The notes: generated by a model from the letters alone, not told the origin. A stretch of 64,000 nt of DNA from Sambucus nigra (GCA_949130495.1 OX422213.1:57448678-57512677); one strand, 5' to 3'. Positions 11,950-23,953 are shown, counted from the first letter of the stretch. Program-made: numbers and translations.

Positions 11950-13315
11950 AACCGTGGAATAATTAAGATTTTGTTTATAATTGGAAAAAAAATGAAATGT
12001 TGGATGGAAAGAGGGGACTTAGATATTTTATGTTTCTAATATAGGAATTAATATTATATATGTGAAATTACTTAGACAAAGGATTAATAAGTTATTATAA
12101 GGATGCCATACTTATACTCTTCCTGAAATATAGATGACTTTTCTTATCTATTATGTACAATATATCGAGCAAGGATATTTATGGGATACGTCCTAGATGG
12201 GACATTCTTGTGAACTGTCCGACGAACGCCACTTCAGTATCCCGATAGATAAAGATTGGCTATAGCATAGACCGTATGACGACGACCAATGCAGTATTAT
12301 GACAATTATGATACGTCCTAGAGCGTACATTCTTATAGGCCGTGCAATGGGCCCCACTTTAGTCTCTCAGTTAATAGAGATTGACTATACCTAGACTGTA
12401 CGAAGGAGACCCCTTCGGTAAAGGTAAACATTACCATAGCCATGATTACTATGGAGACCTCTTAGATAAAGCAGACTTTAGCCTAGTCATGAGTATGATG
12501 AAGACCTCTTCGGTAAAGGAAGAATTTACCCTGGTCATTTAAAACATTTTTAATATGAGTGCTAACAAGTAGTTATTTATGATGTATGTGGTATGGACCG
12601 TAGTTATGTTGACGTACACTTAGAGATTATCTATATTCCTTAATATATTTATATACTTGATATGTATAAAAAATTTACTAATGAAACCCATACCTATCCC
12701 GAATATAGTTTATACTTATGATATTAGAATGGTTAAAAGTAGAATTTGTTTTTGCTAAGATGTAATCACGGGACTCAATTGGGTTTGGGAGTAGATGCAT
12801 GACATATTTTATGTTGTGGGCTTAGAATAACTTAAAAGCAATTATGATACCAATGGAAGACGCATAATTATTTTGCATATCCAAACACCATTATATCTTA
12901 TATTTTGTAGACTTGTTAAGATTGTTGCTAAATTTACTTTTCAAGTTATAGGCACTTGTGTCACCTCCAACCTAATCTATTATTGGTATTTCCATTAGTT
13001 ACTCCTCAGTTAGGATGAAGGTGTTGAGCCTACGTGCTCAATATATTTACTACTCTTTGTATGCAGTGGGTTCAGATGTATACAATAATTCATTTAAGTG
13101 CTTTGGTTTATGTTGATACCGTTGTAGTTATGCGATGGTGCTGGTACTGTTGGTTGGTTTTGTATCAGAGTTACACGGTTCACTTATATTATTTTTTAGT
13201 TACTTATTTTTGTGAATTTTATTTTATTTCTATCACTCTTAGAATAATAGGCAATTGGTTGATTCCCATGAGTTTGTATTAGGCCTGATCAATATATTAT
13301 TAAATTTTGCGAGGG
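11950..13315 (+). repeat. Divergent gypsy LTR fragment (H)
   Basis: The right end resembles the 3' end of the Tekay-like LTRs in this window: TATTAAATTTTGCGAGGGG (about 13297-13315), compare TATTTAATTAGGCGGGG in D. The upstream block TTATAGGCACTTGTGTCACC (12947-12966) falls where the other LTRs have AGGTGTCCAGCCAC. No PBS follows, so the element interior is lost. Contains the tandem blocks described at 12180-12545. Assignment is by layout rather than close identity. Confidence 0.4.
12180..12545. repeat. Short tandem blocks in LTR fragment H
   Basis: Two ~125-bp units start GATACGTCCTAGATGGGACA (12184) and GATACGTCCTAGAGCGTACA (12310). Both hold ACATTCTT...CCACTT, then GATTG(G)CTATA and TAGACCGTA/TAGACTGTA. 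They are followed by three ~60-bp units containing GACC(C)CTTCGGTAAAGG and TTTACC or TTACCAT (12405-12545). Degenerate; no coding sense. Confidence 0.6.
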
Positions 13316-13789
13316 GTTATAGCCCCAAACCAAATACTAAAAACACTACTGCAACCCAGAGTCCATTCCAATGATACTAACTCGCAATATAAAAATAAAT
13401 CATCACATCATTATTAAATTAAGAGTCATCCACATATAATTTAAAGGCCTCTTCCACACTTATAAAGTCAATTTGTACTTTCTGCAATTAAATTAGAGTC
13501 TCTTTTGTAGGGTTTATAACCTTCGCCTTATCCCTCAATACCTGATTTAGATTGGGGCATAAGTAAGGCTCTTATAATAACGAATTGCATTGAGTAAGGA
13601 GAATATTTTCATCATTATGATATCGGTTTTTCCTTTTGTTTTTTGCATTCTCTTTGTTGTATTCCAGAGAATTACACTTCGAGCAAGTTGTTTCCTCCTC
13701 AAAAGATTTTTAAAAGCTACAATAATAGAACAAAGGTTGGGCCTCTCAACTTGGTTGGGGCACCATGATTCTTTTTAGGTTATTTTTCA
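13316..13789. other. No recognised feature
   Basis: AT-rich DNA with one chance 62-codon frame rich in hydrophobic residues. No domain, repeat partner or element end was found. It may be the continuation of the broken minus-strand frame to its right. Confidence 0.4.
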
Positions 13790-14880
13790 TAATTATTTTT
13801 CATGGATGTTGATATTCTTGACATAGGTCTCATGGTGTAAATCACGAATACAAGATTGAATGCTATAAATATCAATCTTCCACTGCATAAACAATCCAGC
13901 ATTAAGCTTGAGGTAGGGAGAAAGGAAGTTTGATGGGAATGGTAGAAATAATAATTGGTAGTAACTGGATGACAATAATATTTTAGAAATTAAGGATATA
14001 ATCAATGGGAGAATACACCCTCTGATATCCTCACATATGGCCGAAGAAAAATTCAGACACATTGTCTAAAATAATAAGGAAATCACTCTTATGTAATTTC
14101 TTATGACACCTCACAATACGAGAGGCATTACTAATAATAAAAGAATCCTCAGGACCTATGGTTGGTAATCGTTCAAACATAGCTTCCATTAAGAGGAAGG
14201 TGTTTGAGAAATTACCAACATCACACATCCCATTAATGTGAGTGCAATCAAGAAAAGTGTATATTGTTTTTGGTGTTAGAGAAACATAGGATACATCTCC
14301 CTTGTGAAAATTTGATGTCCAAACAAAAAACTAACTCATGAGGGGAGTCCTTTGGCCTTCCTATAAATAATAAGCATGGAAGAAATGTCGACAAAAAGGA
14401 AACCAAATGGAGACCATCAACAATCTTATATTTCTTAAATCCATATTTTTCCTTAGTTAGGTTCTCCAAATACCTAAACTTATATTTTTTCAACTTAACA
14501 AAAATATTCTTCATAGCACTAGCTTGAGCAATGACAGCCCAATAAGAGACTTAAAATTGGATTGCATTAAGATGTTATATAGCCTCTCTTCTATAAAGTC
14601 CTCAAAGTCATCATAAAAAAGAGTACCTAATATAAATATTTTAGTAAACTCACACATGTCTTCCGAGGTGAGGGTGAACTCCCCCGACAAGTAATAAATA
14701 ACAGCATAGCAATACTCTAGTTGGAGACCAAAAGCTCATTGACATTTTTTATGGGTACAATGTTTCAATCTAGTAATGAATCTTCTTGGGGCATTTTGAC
14801 CAATAATTGCGATTAAGAAGTGTTAGTGAAAATTCTCAACACAACAAATTTGCAATGCTGAATTAAAACATAAGGAGGTG
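13790..14880 (-). pseudogene. Unknown plant repeat-associated protein, broken
   Basis: On the minus strand a protein-like sequence runs through at least three frames: a segment with GEFTLTSEDMCEFTKIF (about 14640-14690), a lysine/tyrosine-rich segment (14248-14514), and segments at 14031-14228 and 13793-14062. Codon-like texture and consistent orientation suggest one old coding region with frameshifts. The GExTxTxxD stretch recalls the start of plant mobile-domain or Athila ORF1-type proteins, but I cannot assign it. It lies beside an LTR scrap and a Transposase_28-like frame, so a retroelement origin is likely. Confidence 0.4.
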
Positions 14881-14908
14881 AGAGATAATGAAGGACAATG
14901 TATTGTGA

Positions 14909-15630
14909 CACCCCGCCTATTCTAATCCTAGGTGATTTTTCCATTATTAAATTAAATTAGATTCATTAATGGTTTCATTCATAGCATCACTATCAAAATC
15001 CTATGAATTTGCTAATGCCCTAATGGCTCGGTGTCAAAATTTTAATTCTTGTTATTAACATGCAAATAAATATTTCACATTCACCATTCCAAATAACAAC
15101 ATAAGAAATACTAGAACAACTTAATAAATAATAGTGACTAGAATAAACACTCCAGACTAAAATAAAAAATACAATCATCCATAAAATAAACTAAATCCGA
15201 TACTAGAAATAAAATGGAAGTACAATGTTTCTATAATAATAACCAACTGGGAATGGGGGATATTCCCCACTAAGATCGATAAAAGGATAAATAGGAAATG
15301 ATAAACGTGGAGGCGTCTACTACCTTGGTCTTGAAACTTCCACAGCAGTTGGATCATGTCAAATAAAGGGACTCCTAAGCCTCGCATCCCTGTGGCTGGG
15401 CACCTAGAATATTTTTAAAAAAATGTAATTGAAACGGGTTAGTGCCCAAGTAAAACCGTTTGAAAACATTTTAGAAAGTATTTAAAATGCTCACCTCTCA
15501 ATAATTGTGCACGCCTAACGTACCCTTCTAAACCCACTTAGTTATGCTACCCTGCCTAACTAGTTTGACAACCATAACTTGTTAGGCGAGTTAGCATAAG
15601 TAGTTAGGTAGAGCCACTCCATCAATTTTG
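14909..15630 (-). repeat. Gypsy LTR 3'-end fragment (G)
   Basis: The left end TGTGACACCCCGCC is the reverse of the LTR 3' end (GGCGGGGTGTCACA) seen in element D. The following 700 bp match fragments F (35737-36345) and E (44187-44900), in the same order: CATTCACCATTCC, GAATAAACACTCCAGACTAA, CTGGGCACCTAGAAT, AGTATTTAAAATGC, CACGCCTAACGTA. No PBS is seen to the left, so it is a truncated piece, perhaps of a solo LTR. The right end is vague. Confidence 0.7.
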
Positions 15631-15912
15631 TCATTTCATACGACTTCCCTTGCAAGCTAGGCTTTGACGTCAAACAATCCTAAAAAACATGGTGGAAATT
15701 TTGAAGGTCGTTGGTCCTGAGCACAATGATAGATGGGCATTAACTCGAAGGGCTTCCTCATCCATTATCCTAGGATCAACCCACCCTCTAGGGCTTACAA
15801 CCCTCCCCCTTGTAAATCTCCCAAAGTTGACCCACCTGTTCCTTATTTGGCCACTTCTGATAGGGGTTAAACTTTGGACCCTTATTAAGCCGTCAACTAT
15901 TTAACTAAAGAA

Positions 15913-16470
15913 ATGACCAATGAATGGGTAGAGAGACCTACCCTTTCAAGGGGCCTTGTCTGTCCTCAATCTGATGAGACCGATCGGGCCTTGATCATAT
16001 GTGAGGGTGAAGTTTGTTTCTATGAACACTCTTTTCAAACCGAGCACATTATTACCCTCTCGAGGACAATTCGTGAAGTCCTTACCTTTATAAACCTTGC
16101 CCCATCCAAAATGATCCCAAATGCATTTAGCATCATGATTATCTATATGGTACATTTTTATGATCTATTTGGAGTTGATAACCCTCTATCAATCAGGTAA
16201 TCATTACTATCTATAAACCTATAGCCTCCTAAAGAGGTTAGTACACCTTTGCCTGTCGATGTAATGGTGAGGGTTTTATTACTTACCATCCCTAATCTAA
16301 TAATGACTAGAGACATCATTTACTCTACAATCGAGGGGAGGAGTGGCAACATGGTGAGCGAAATGACCTTATGGGGCATTTGTTCACAGTCCTCTTGTCC
16401 TGGATTAAGAAAGACTTGGGTGATTTTTCCTTACTTTAGTAAATTAATGATGACTTTTCTTCTTCTTGAA
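15913..16470 (+). pseudogene. Transposase_28-like (putative gypsy type transposon) protein remnant
   Basis: A 95-codon open stretch (15913-16197) contains EGEVCFYEHSFQTEH, then LSRTIREVLTFINLAP and the SKMIPNAF motif. This order (acidic-aromatic YE, hydrophobic helix, LAP, PNA) is that of the plant family 'putative gypsy type transposon' (Pfam Transposase_28). After the stop at 16198 the reading goes on with interruptions to about 16420, keeping a FACRCNGEGFITYHP-like segment and a RHHLLYN segment, as in the family's second half. The function of the family is unknown; it occurs in gypsy-type elements. No partner LTR is identified. Confidence 0.6.
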
Positions 16471-16482
16471 AATAGTTCACTA

Positions 16483-18409
16483 TGTTTTTAACATAAAGTC
16501 AAAGAGTAATTAAACTCCAAATTAAATTTGTTTAGGAAACTCCTTTTAGAAATCAAAACACAAGACGTATACAAATTATTAAAGTAAGATTCAAGATTTG
16601 GTAGCTTGGTTACCAATGCTTTAAATGAAAAACTTAATCTAATTCTTTGTCATGAAACTATCCATGCAAGAATCAAGAACAGAAATAAGTACAGTTTGAC
16701 ACAGTTATTTTCCACGTGGTAAAACTTCAAATCTTAGGAAACATCCACGGTGACCTCTACGCCACAACCAAAAAAATCCACTAGAAGCAGTACACAAGAG
16801 TTACAAGAACATGAAAAAAAACACAAGTTCCTTAAGATAATATATAGAATATACCTACTGAGAAAAACATCTCTACGACATCTGATTATGACGAATTTGA
16901 TCATCATGGCCATTCCTTGCTCCTCATTCCAGTGACTCAGTCTAACAGAATCTCTCAAAAAAATAACACACTTCAATGTGTTTGTGTGAGAGTGATGGTG
17001 ATTGTGAAGTGTGTAAGTATGTAGAATGGTACTCACATCACTTTTAAAATTATACAACCAGTCCTACGAATTAAAAATATTCTATATGAGATGCAGAGTT
17101 TCAATTTTAAGAAAATCACACCTCTTAATGAAGAATATAATTAAATCTGAAGTTAAATCTTAATAAAAACGAATCTAATATTCAACTTATTTACATAGAA
17201 TTTTTTTTTAACAAATTGTAAAACATTGTTTCAAGAGAAATTTTCAGATCTATAAACAAAAAATGTTTTCAATGTCTGTTTTAATAGCTCTTGAAAACAG
17301 AGAGGTTAGATCGATAACAATATGCATTAAAAGCTAAGATCCGACAAGAGAATATTTTTCTATAAAAGAAATACACAAAAATTACTGAGATAAACATGAA
17401 AATGTATCTCAGTGGTTTCTCTTAAAATTTCTTGAAAGAAATTTGAGTAAACATATGAGAGGCTATTTCTAAAAGAGAAATTTTTCTGTGAGGGTATTGA
17501 CTAAAAACCAAACACTCCAAACCCTAACTATGATTTTCTCTCAAACTCTGTTTTTTATAGAAGTGATTTTGAACAAACTCAATTTAGGTTTGGGATGAAG
17601 ACTCTCAAACTTTCGTTTCTCTCTGGTTTTCTCTCTTTCTCTCTCTCCCCCTCTCTACTTTCTCTCTCTTCTCTCTTTTATCCCTCAGTTGGACAAATGC
17701 CAACAATTCTAAAATGTATAACATAAGGGTCCTATTTATACTAAGAGAAGGAGGTTCTGGACATTGGTTCAAAATGAAGGGATGAGATTAAGAAAACATG
17801 GATAGATCAAATCTAAGGGCCATTAAAGCACCGTAGCACCTCTCTATCTCATTGGTCTAGATGGTTTGATTTAGGATTATATAAGAACACATGCAGACCA
17901 TCTGTTAGATTTTATCTAAAGGCTTCAAATGAACCACAAGTATGTGAGTGCGAGAAAACATAAAATGATCCACTAAAATGCACAAATGTTTCTAGCTAAT
18001 ACCGATTATAAAATGCGTGTTTTTGATCTTTTAAAAATCCCATCTTGCACCTCAAATGTTTCTATAGATTTTTTTTATATCAAAGAAGATTTTATGGAAT
18101 TAATTAATTCAACTTTTAACCCCAAAACATTTCAAATCCATTTTTGTAAATTTTTAAAACATCATTTAAAATGTTTCAAGAATTCCTAAAAAAAAATATA
18201 AAAATATTTTAACACACACATTAATGCAATGCATGACTTTGTATACCCTGATAGGTTAATATTTGATTTAGTTTGATGTAGTTTGTTTCCTTTAATGTAC
18301 TATGGAGTAATAACTCAAAATCTAATAAAAAATTTATCAACATATCCAAACTAGTTGGCACTCCTATATGGCATAGACTCAAGTAAGTTAACCATATAGT
18401 GTGCTCTCA
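16483..18409 (-). repeat. 3' LTR of copia C2
   Basis: Bounded on the right by the PPT (18411-18425, reversed AAAGGGGGAGA) and beginning, on the minus strand, TGAGAGCACACTATATGG. The left end is placed at TG 16483 by comparison with the C4 LTR (59046). Shared landmarks with C4: GAGGAAACATCCACG-like block (16735-16750 against 59308-59325), CT-rich tract (17610-17690 against 60210-60265), and a TATA box (minus, GTATAAATAG at 17732-17741). About 1.9 kb. No palindrome array is seen in it, unlike the other LTR families here. Confidence 0.7.
17732..17741 (-). promoter_or_regulatory. TATA box of copia C2 LTR
   Basis: On the minus strand it reads GTATAAATAG. The homologous place in the C4 LTR (60312-60322) reads CCTATAAAAAG. 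A CT/GA-rich leader follows in transcription direction (17690 down to 17610). The position fits a U3/R boundary. Confidence 0.6.
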
Positions 18410-18410
18410 A

Positions 18411-18425
18411 TCTCCCCCTTTGGAT
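18411..18425 (-). other. Polypurine tract, copia C2
   Basis: On the minus strand CCAAAGGGGGAGATT precedes the LTR start. The same tract occurs in C4 (61041-61053), so it is the plus-strand primer site. Confidence 0.8.
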
Positions 18426-18939
18426 ATTGGAGACAAAATTCCCTTGAGTACCCTGTACTCATGGGTAAAAAAATAAAATCCTAGAATCCTATACAAAAGA
18501 GCTATACTACACATTCCCATCCTAGAATCGAAAATGAGAGAAATTAAAAATTATATAACTGAACTAATTAGAGATCAATACCCTAATATGGTAAGATTGT
18601 ACGATGGACCTGTAAATCAGAATGTCTGAAATAAAACACTTGGTGGCATATTAGTTGAATCAAGTAAAGATATAACAAGATAAGTTCAAAGTCGTTACTC
18701 AAGATCCTCTCCCCTAATTTTTCTCAAATAGACAAGGGGGTAAAAATATAAACAGTGATATAAAATGAATTATTCTACAGAAAAATTGTCATAAGCAAGG
18801 GTAATATCAAGGGTCTCCTACATTATCAAGATAAAGGTGGTGGGTTTTATAATTTGTGAAACAATCGTACCCTAAATCCTCATAAACCAATTATGAGCTT
18901 GGAAACTATCGAGGATATGGAAAATATGCAGAATATATT

Positions 18940-21296
18940 ATGAAGGGAGAATCATCCTTATGGATTTTCTAAGTCATTCAAATATAATATTATCCAAAGG
19001 TTTAGTGAACAGGTCAACCAATTATTTTTTGGTATTAAGATATTTAATACCATGATCCTTAGATTCAACAAGTTCACGGTTAAAGTGATCTCTAATCTTA
19101 ATACGCTTAGTTCGTGATTGTTGTAAAGGATTTTTTGATATGTTAATAGCGCTCTGGTTATCAAAAAACAAAATTAGTTTATCTTCATTAATACAATAAT
19201 CGCTAAGCATTTGTTTGATCCATAAAAGTTGAGCACATCAACTACCCACAATTTTATATTTAAATTCAGTAGTTGAAAAGGATATACAATTCTATTTTTT
19301 ACCCCTCCATTCCACGAGATTATTTCCTACATAGTAAGAGGCCCCAAATGTGCTTTTACTATCATCTGAGCATCCAGCGCAATCAGCAGCTGTGTAGACA
19401 ACTATAAAGTTAGTAGTGTCTTTTGTGTACCAAATGCCAATTTTTTTTTCCTTTAACATATTTTATTATCCATTTTACACCCAACATATGACACTATCTA
19501 ATTGTACATTGATATCATGGACAGGCCCATACAACAAAAGAAAATTTTGGTCCAGATGGAGTGAGGTATAATAAACTCCCTATCATTATCCTATATAAGG
19601 TAGGATCTACATTTTTCCCATGTTCATCTTTAGATATTTTTGTGGATGTGCTCATGGGTGTACATGCTAATTTGGAATTATCAGAACCAAACTTTTTAAC
19701 AAGATCACTAGCATATTTCGATTGTGTCATGAATCACTCATCAGTAAACTGTTTAACTTTTAAAAAAAGTATTGTAACTCCCCTATTAAGGACGTGTGAA
19801 ATTCAATGTGCATTATATTAGAAAAGTCATTTACTTGATTAAAGGAGGTGGAACCAAATATGTCATCATCTACGTAAACCTATTCAATCAAGACATGATG
19901 TTCTATTTTCCTAACGAATAATGTTTGGTAGTTTCCATATTGCTATTATTTAAAAAGGTCGAGAGGCGCTCATATTAGGCTCTAGGATCTTTTTTTAAGG
20001 CATGGAAATCCTTATTAAGTCTAAAGACATGGTTAGGGTGAGAGGATTCTACAAAGATCTTAGGCTTCTTTACGTATACTTCCTCTGACAAAATAACATT
20101 TAAAAATGCAGACTTAACGTCCATTTGAAAAGGTTTGAATTACAAAATGACATAATATCACTAAGAGGAGATGAATAAACTCGAGTCTTATGACGGGAGA
20201 AAAAGTCTTCTCAAAGTCTATTCCCTCTATTTGAGAATATCCTTGCATTACTAACCTAGCCTTATTTCTAACTATAACCCGAGAAAAATTAGTTTTGTTT
20301 TTTAAAATCCAATGGGTGCCAATAACCTTTTTGTCTTTTGGCCATGGGGCAAGATACCAAATGTCATGACTCTGAAATTGGAGAACCTCTTCTTGCATAG
20401 CATTGATTTAGAATGAGTCATAAAGGTCATCGTTTACATTTTTTGGTTCTACTAGTGAAGTAAAACATACAAAGTTATGCACCTTGTTCGTGCTAGCTCA
20501 TACGTGTTACCAACTACCTTATCAAGGGGGTGTTCTTTAGAAACCAAGGTTGGTACCGTAGGGACCTCGGGTGGTAGTGAATCAGTTATCTCAGGAGAGT
20601 CAAGGGTAAAAATAGTATCAAACTCATCTAGGACCACTATCTAACTGTCACATCTCTCTATGTTGTGTGATTTACAATTACATTAATAGAATCCATAGTA
20701 ACTTGGTACGCAAATTGTAAACATGGTAAACCCTAATTGATTGGAAATACCACAGAAAAATTGCTTTATCACCTCAAGTATTGAATTTTGAAAGGCTTTC
20801 TCTATCTTTGTAGATGTAACAAACACTCCCAAAGGTTCTAAAGTTTTTTAAGTTAATTTTTTTATACCATAGTTCATAGGATGTCTCTTTGGTATTTTCT
20901 GACATATACATAATTAATAGTGTGATATGTCGTCTGAACTACCTCAACCTAAAAGTATTTTGGCGACCCTTTTGCGTGTAACAACACCCTATCCATTTCT
21001 TGAATGGTCCTATTCTTACATGCAACAATGCCATTATGGTGAGGTGTTTTAGTTGTACTCAACTCATGTTTATATCCATTAACTACATAGTATTGTGTAA
21101 CACCCGAGTCTTTGAACTCTCCACTTATGTCACTTCTTATGAGAGATACTTGGATATCCTTCTCATTTTCAATCTTTAAATGGATTTTCAAAAACTCACG
21201 GAAGGTGTCTGATTTATTTTTCATAAAAGAGACCCAAGTAAATTGTGTAATGTCATTCACTATAACAAGAATATGAGTGTTACCAAATAGTCTCAC
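18940..21296 (-). pseudogene. Ty1/copia pol remnant (C2), 5' truncated
   Basis: Minus-strand copia polyprotein with many breaks. Integrase core fragment at 20949-21296 keeps the second catalytic Asp in RSDISGEF. At the place of the catalytic Glu it has NGIVACKNRT, where the family has NGVVERKNRT, so the Glu is replaced by Ala. RT begins at 20114-20398 (GTHWILKNK, ARLVMQGYSQIEGIDF), keeps YVDD at 19865-19876 with DIFGSTS, and continues at 19515-19730. RNase H end at 18940-19210 has the DNQSAINISKN motif and a TKPLD-type tail. The sequence stops at 21296 inside integrase, exactly where gypsy B LTR sequence begins, so gag, protease and the 5' LTR are lost. Same lineage (SIRE-like) as C4. Confidence 0.9.
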
Positions 21297-21298
21297 AC

Positions 21299-22202
21299 TA
21301 AGGGGTAATTGTGGGTCCTTCGGGTAGTGAGTAATACACTAAAAAATATAATTGAGAGTTATAAATGTGAATATTTAAGAGATAAATACTATGTATGGGT
21401 GATTATTGTAGGTGAGAGTATACCTATATGGGTTATAATTATTGGTTGAGTGTATACCTACAAGGATTTATTATTATAGGTTGTGTGTGTGCCTATACTG
21501 AATATACATATGTTTAGGTTATGTGTATGCCTATTGTGTACTTTTTTGTGTGGTCACATACCTACGCTACCTACTATCACGGAGGTCCCACACAGTGGGC
21601 GATCCCACCTTAACGATTCTAGTGAGATATGGATTTGTGCCATAGAGAAAAGTACTGATAGTGGATAACTATATAAGAGAAATAATGATGCCGACAAGTC
21701 GTTTGGGTATGTTAGATATGTGCTCAACCCCAAAGACATAGTGTCATGTTCGCCTCCAATATGTGTGGTTTAATTGATTGTTAGAGGATACATTTCAAAC
21801 CAATAGTCCATGATTAGGTATGATATGAGATAACGCATCGTTATGACCAGTCCGGGAGATGCTCTATTATATATATATACTCATTGATGTTTAATCTTAC
21901 TTATGTGTGATAGTAAGGAGACTAAAAAGTTTATATATCAAAACGATGGTAAATCTACTAATGTGTAATGAGTAAGAAAGATAGATAGCGTATATCAAAA
22001 ATTAAAATTTAAGTAGAGAAACTTAATGAAAAGGTTTGAACGATAACATAAGTGAAATGTTAACTTGGATTTAATAATAGCATTAGTGACATGTTAATTA
22101 TTAGTTAGATTGATAGAGTACTGTATGGGCGGTACGTGGGAGCTAAACGTGTTAGTGGTTAGTTAGTTATTATGGGACTTAGTCGGGCTGGGTAGCATAG
22201 CT
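21299..22202 (+). repeat. 5' LTR of gypsy B, left part
   Basis: Matches the middle of the G3 LTR (49400-50150) and its continuation (56127-56420). Shared: CTTCGGGTAG (21319), a minisatellite (21385-21560), GGAGGTCCCACACAGTGGGCG (about 21580), GTTTGGGTATGTTAG, CTTACTTATGTGTGATAG and GTATGGGCGGTACG. The first ~1.3 kb of the LTR is missing; copia C2 lies there instead. Copia C3 interrupts the LTR at 22203, and the rest resumes at 31449. Confidence 0.75.
21385..21560 (+). repeat. Minisatellite in gypsy B LTR
   Basis: Four to five degenerate ~37-bp units with the core TATAGGTTG(A/T)GTGTATRCCTA. G3 has the same minisatellite with about six units at 49515-49715. Confidence 0.7.
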
Positions 22203-23202
22203 TAAGAGTACGCCAACAATCAATGATTAAATTGTTTAGTTAAATTCCAATTGTTTTAATCCCAAAAATCCTAACTCTTGCAAACAAATTGTGATAGACT
22301 AAATAAATCAAACCAAGCATGCAAAGTTAATCACAATATGAGGAAAAATCCCCCAAAGGGGAAAACCATTTTTTATTTCACTATAATTCATAACAACTTA
22401 CAATTACAGAGAAATACAGTGACACACGAATACCCGCAGGCATCGGTTCTTTGTCTTCGACATTGTCAGCAAGAGATCCCGCAAGAGCTCCAATTCAGCA
22501 ATGGAGAACAACCTTCTTCTCCACAAGATTAATCCAGATGAGTAGAACAATTATATCTAGGGTTTATAAGACTCACATATATGTTTGGGAATGATTTATG
22601 AATCAAAAGGGTTGAAAAACCATACAAAACGAAGTCTGGAAATATGCAGTAGTTTTACAGAAACGTGAGTACCAAAGACTTGAAAATCATGTAAAAAGGG
22701 TACAACTTTAAATACAGAAATCGAGGCGACGCATCGCTCGAATGAAGTACAGGTGTCGCCCAAACGGAATTCCACGTCGCTCAAACAATTCGCGCGTGAT
22801 GGCTATGTTGCACGAACGAGAAGCCTCGCTCGAACGACGTCAGCCATATTTTTTCCTTTCATCTCCATACTTAGAAAAATTTCTTCTTCGGAAGTAAAAA
22901 CATTCTAGGCCCTTAAAAATATTTTATAAAAATTTCCCAAATATTTATGTAAATAATAAACACTCCAAATAATTTATTTTACCATGATCGTGAGTGTATT
23001 AGTGGGAACAGTTGTAGTGCACGTTGCATTTTTCATGATGCACGTATGAAGATGATGAATTGTGAGGATTCAGATCAAGGCCGTCATGGATGATCATGTT
23101 AATGTGCCGAATGTAATGGTATCATACATACTAATTCTGATCTAGGACAAATAGAAAATTCCTAGATTCTAACTCGGATGTTTATAAAATCATGTCCTTA
23201 AA
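22203..23202 (-). repeat. 3' LTR of copia C3
   Basis: Aligns throughout with 30460-31448. The left end TAAGAGTACGCC matches TGATAGTGTGCC at 30460, with the terminal TG mutated. The right end CATGTCCTTAAA matches TATGTTCTTACA. It holds a TATA-like site (minus, CTTATAAACC near 22562) and a palindrome-like array (22734-22837). Confidence 0.9.
22734..22837. repeat. Palindrome-like array in C3 3' LTR, TCGCTCGAACGA family
   Basis: Copies at 22734-22745 (TCGCTCGAATGA), 22756-22767, 22777-22788, then CACGAACGA near 22811 and 22826-22837 (TCGCTCGAACGA). The first spacings are 22 and 21 bp. CpG-rich in a CpG-poor background. Confidence 0.85.
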
Positions 23203-23216
23203 AATCTCCCCCAATG
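23203..23216 (-). other. Polypurine tract, copia C3
   Basis: On the minus strand TTGGGGGAGATTTT directly precedes the LTR start. A second copy lies in the neighbouring duplication, reversed at about 23693-23704. Confidence 0.85.
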
Positions 23217-23479
23217 TCCATGCGGGTACATAAATAAGAAATCAAAATTATTCTATGCAAATGAAAACCAAATGACATACAATTTAATATCCCCATTAAA
23301 CCCAAAAACTAGAAATACTAAATGGCATGTCTTCAAACATCTTAAAATCTCCAACTCTTCAATCATTCTTTTCCATCATCAGGGTGTGCAAAAATAGTCC
23401 TCAATTAAGTTCCTACACACATGATAGAAGAAACAATACTTGTGATGCTCAACATCTTGAAATATAATAATAAGCAAAA

Positions 23480-23953
23480 GTGAGTGGAGTAGTTGAAACG
23501 GTTGCAGAGCATGTTGCATGTTGCATGATGGACGTATGAAGATGATGGATTGCGAGGATTCAAATCAAGGCCGTCGTGGATGATCGTGTTGACGGGCCAA
23601 ATGTAGTGGTATCAGACATACTAACTATGATCTAGGACAAACAAAAAATTCCTAGATTTTAACTCGGACATTTATAAAATCACATCCTTACAAATCTCCC
23701 CCTATGTCTATGCCGGTACATATATAAAAAAATCCGAATTATGCTACCCAAATGAAAACTAAATGACATACAATTTAAAATTCCTGTTAAATCCAAAAAC
23801 TAGAAATACTAAATGACATGTCTTCAAACATCTTCAAATGTACAACTCTTAAATCTGTCTTTGTCATCATGAGGTCCTCAATTAAGTTCTTCCACACAAG
23901 AGACAAGAAACAGTACCCGTGACGCGCAACAGTTTGAAATATAATGATAAGCA
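23480..23953 (-). repeat. Tandem duplication of the LTR-start/PPT junction in C3
   Basis: The stretch from GTGAGTGGAGTAG (about 23479) to AATGATAAGCAAAAG (about 23953) repeats the preceding ~475 bp (22990-23478). It includes the first ~215 bp of the LTR (minus orientation), the PPT and the adjoining interior with ACTAGAAATACTAAATG. The element thus has two PPT-LTR start junctions in tandem at its 3' side. The copies differ at scattered bases, so the event is not recent. Confidence 0.8.

Noticed and set aside
16734..17057. Frames on both strands in the C2 LTR
   Set aside because: The matching C4 LTR region has no such frames; chance.
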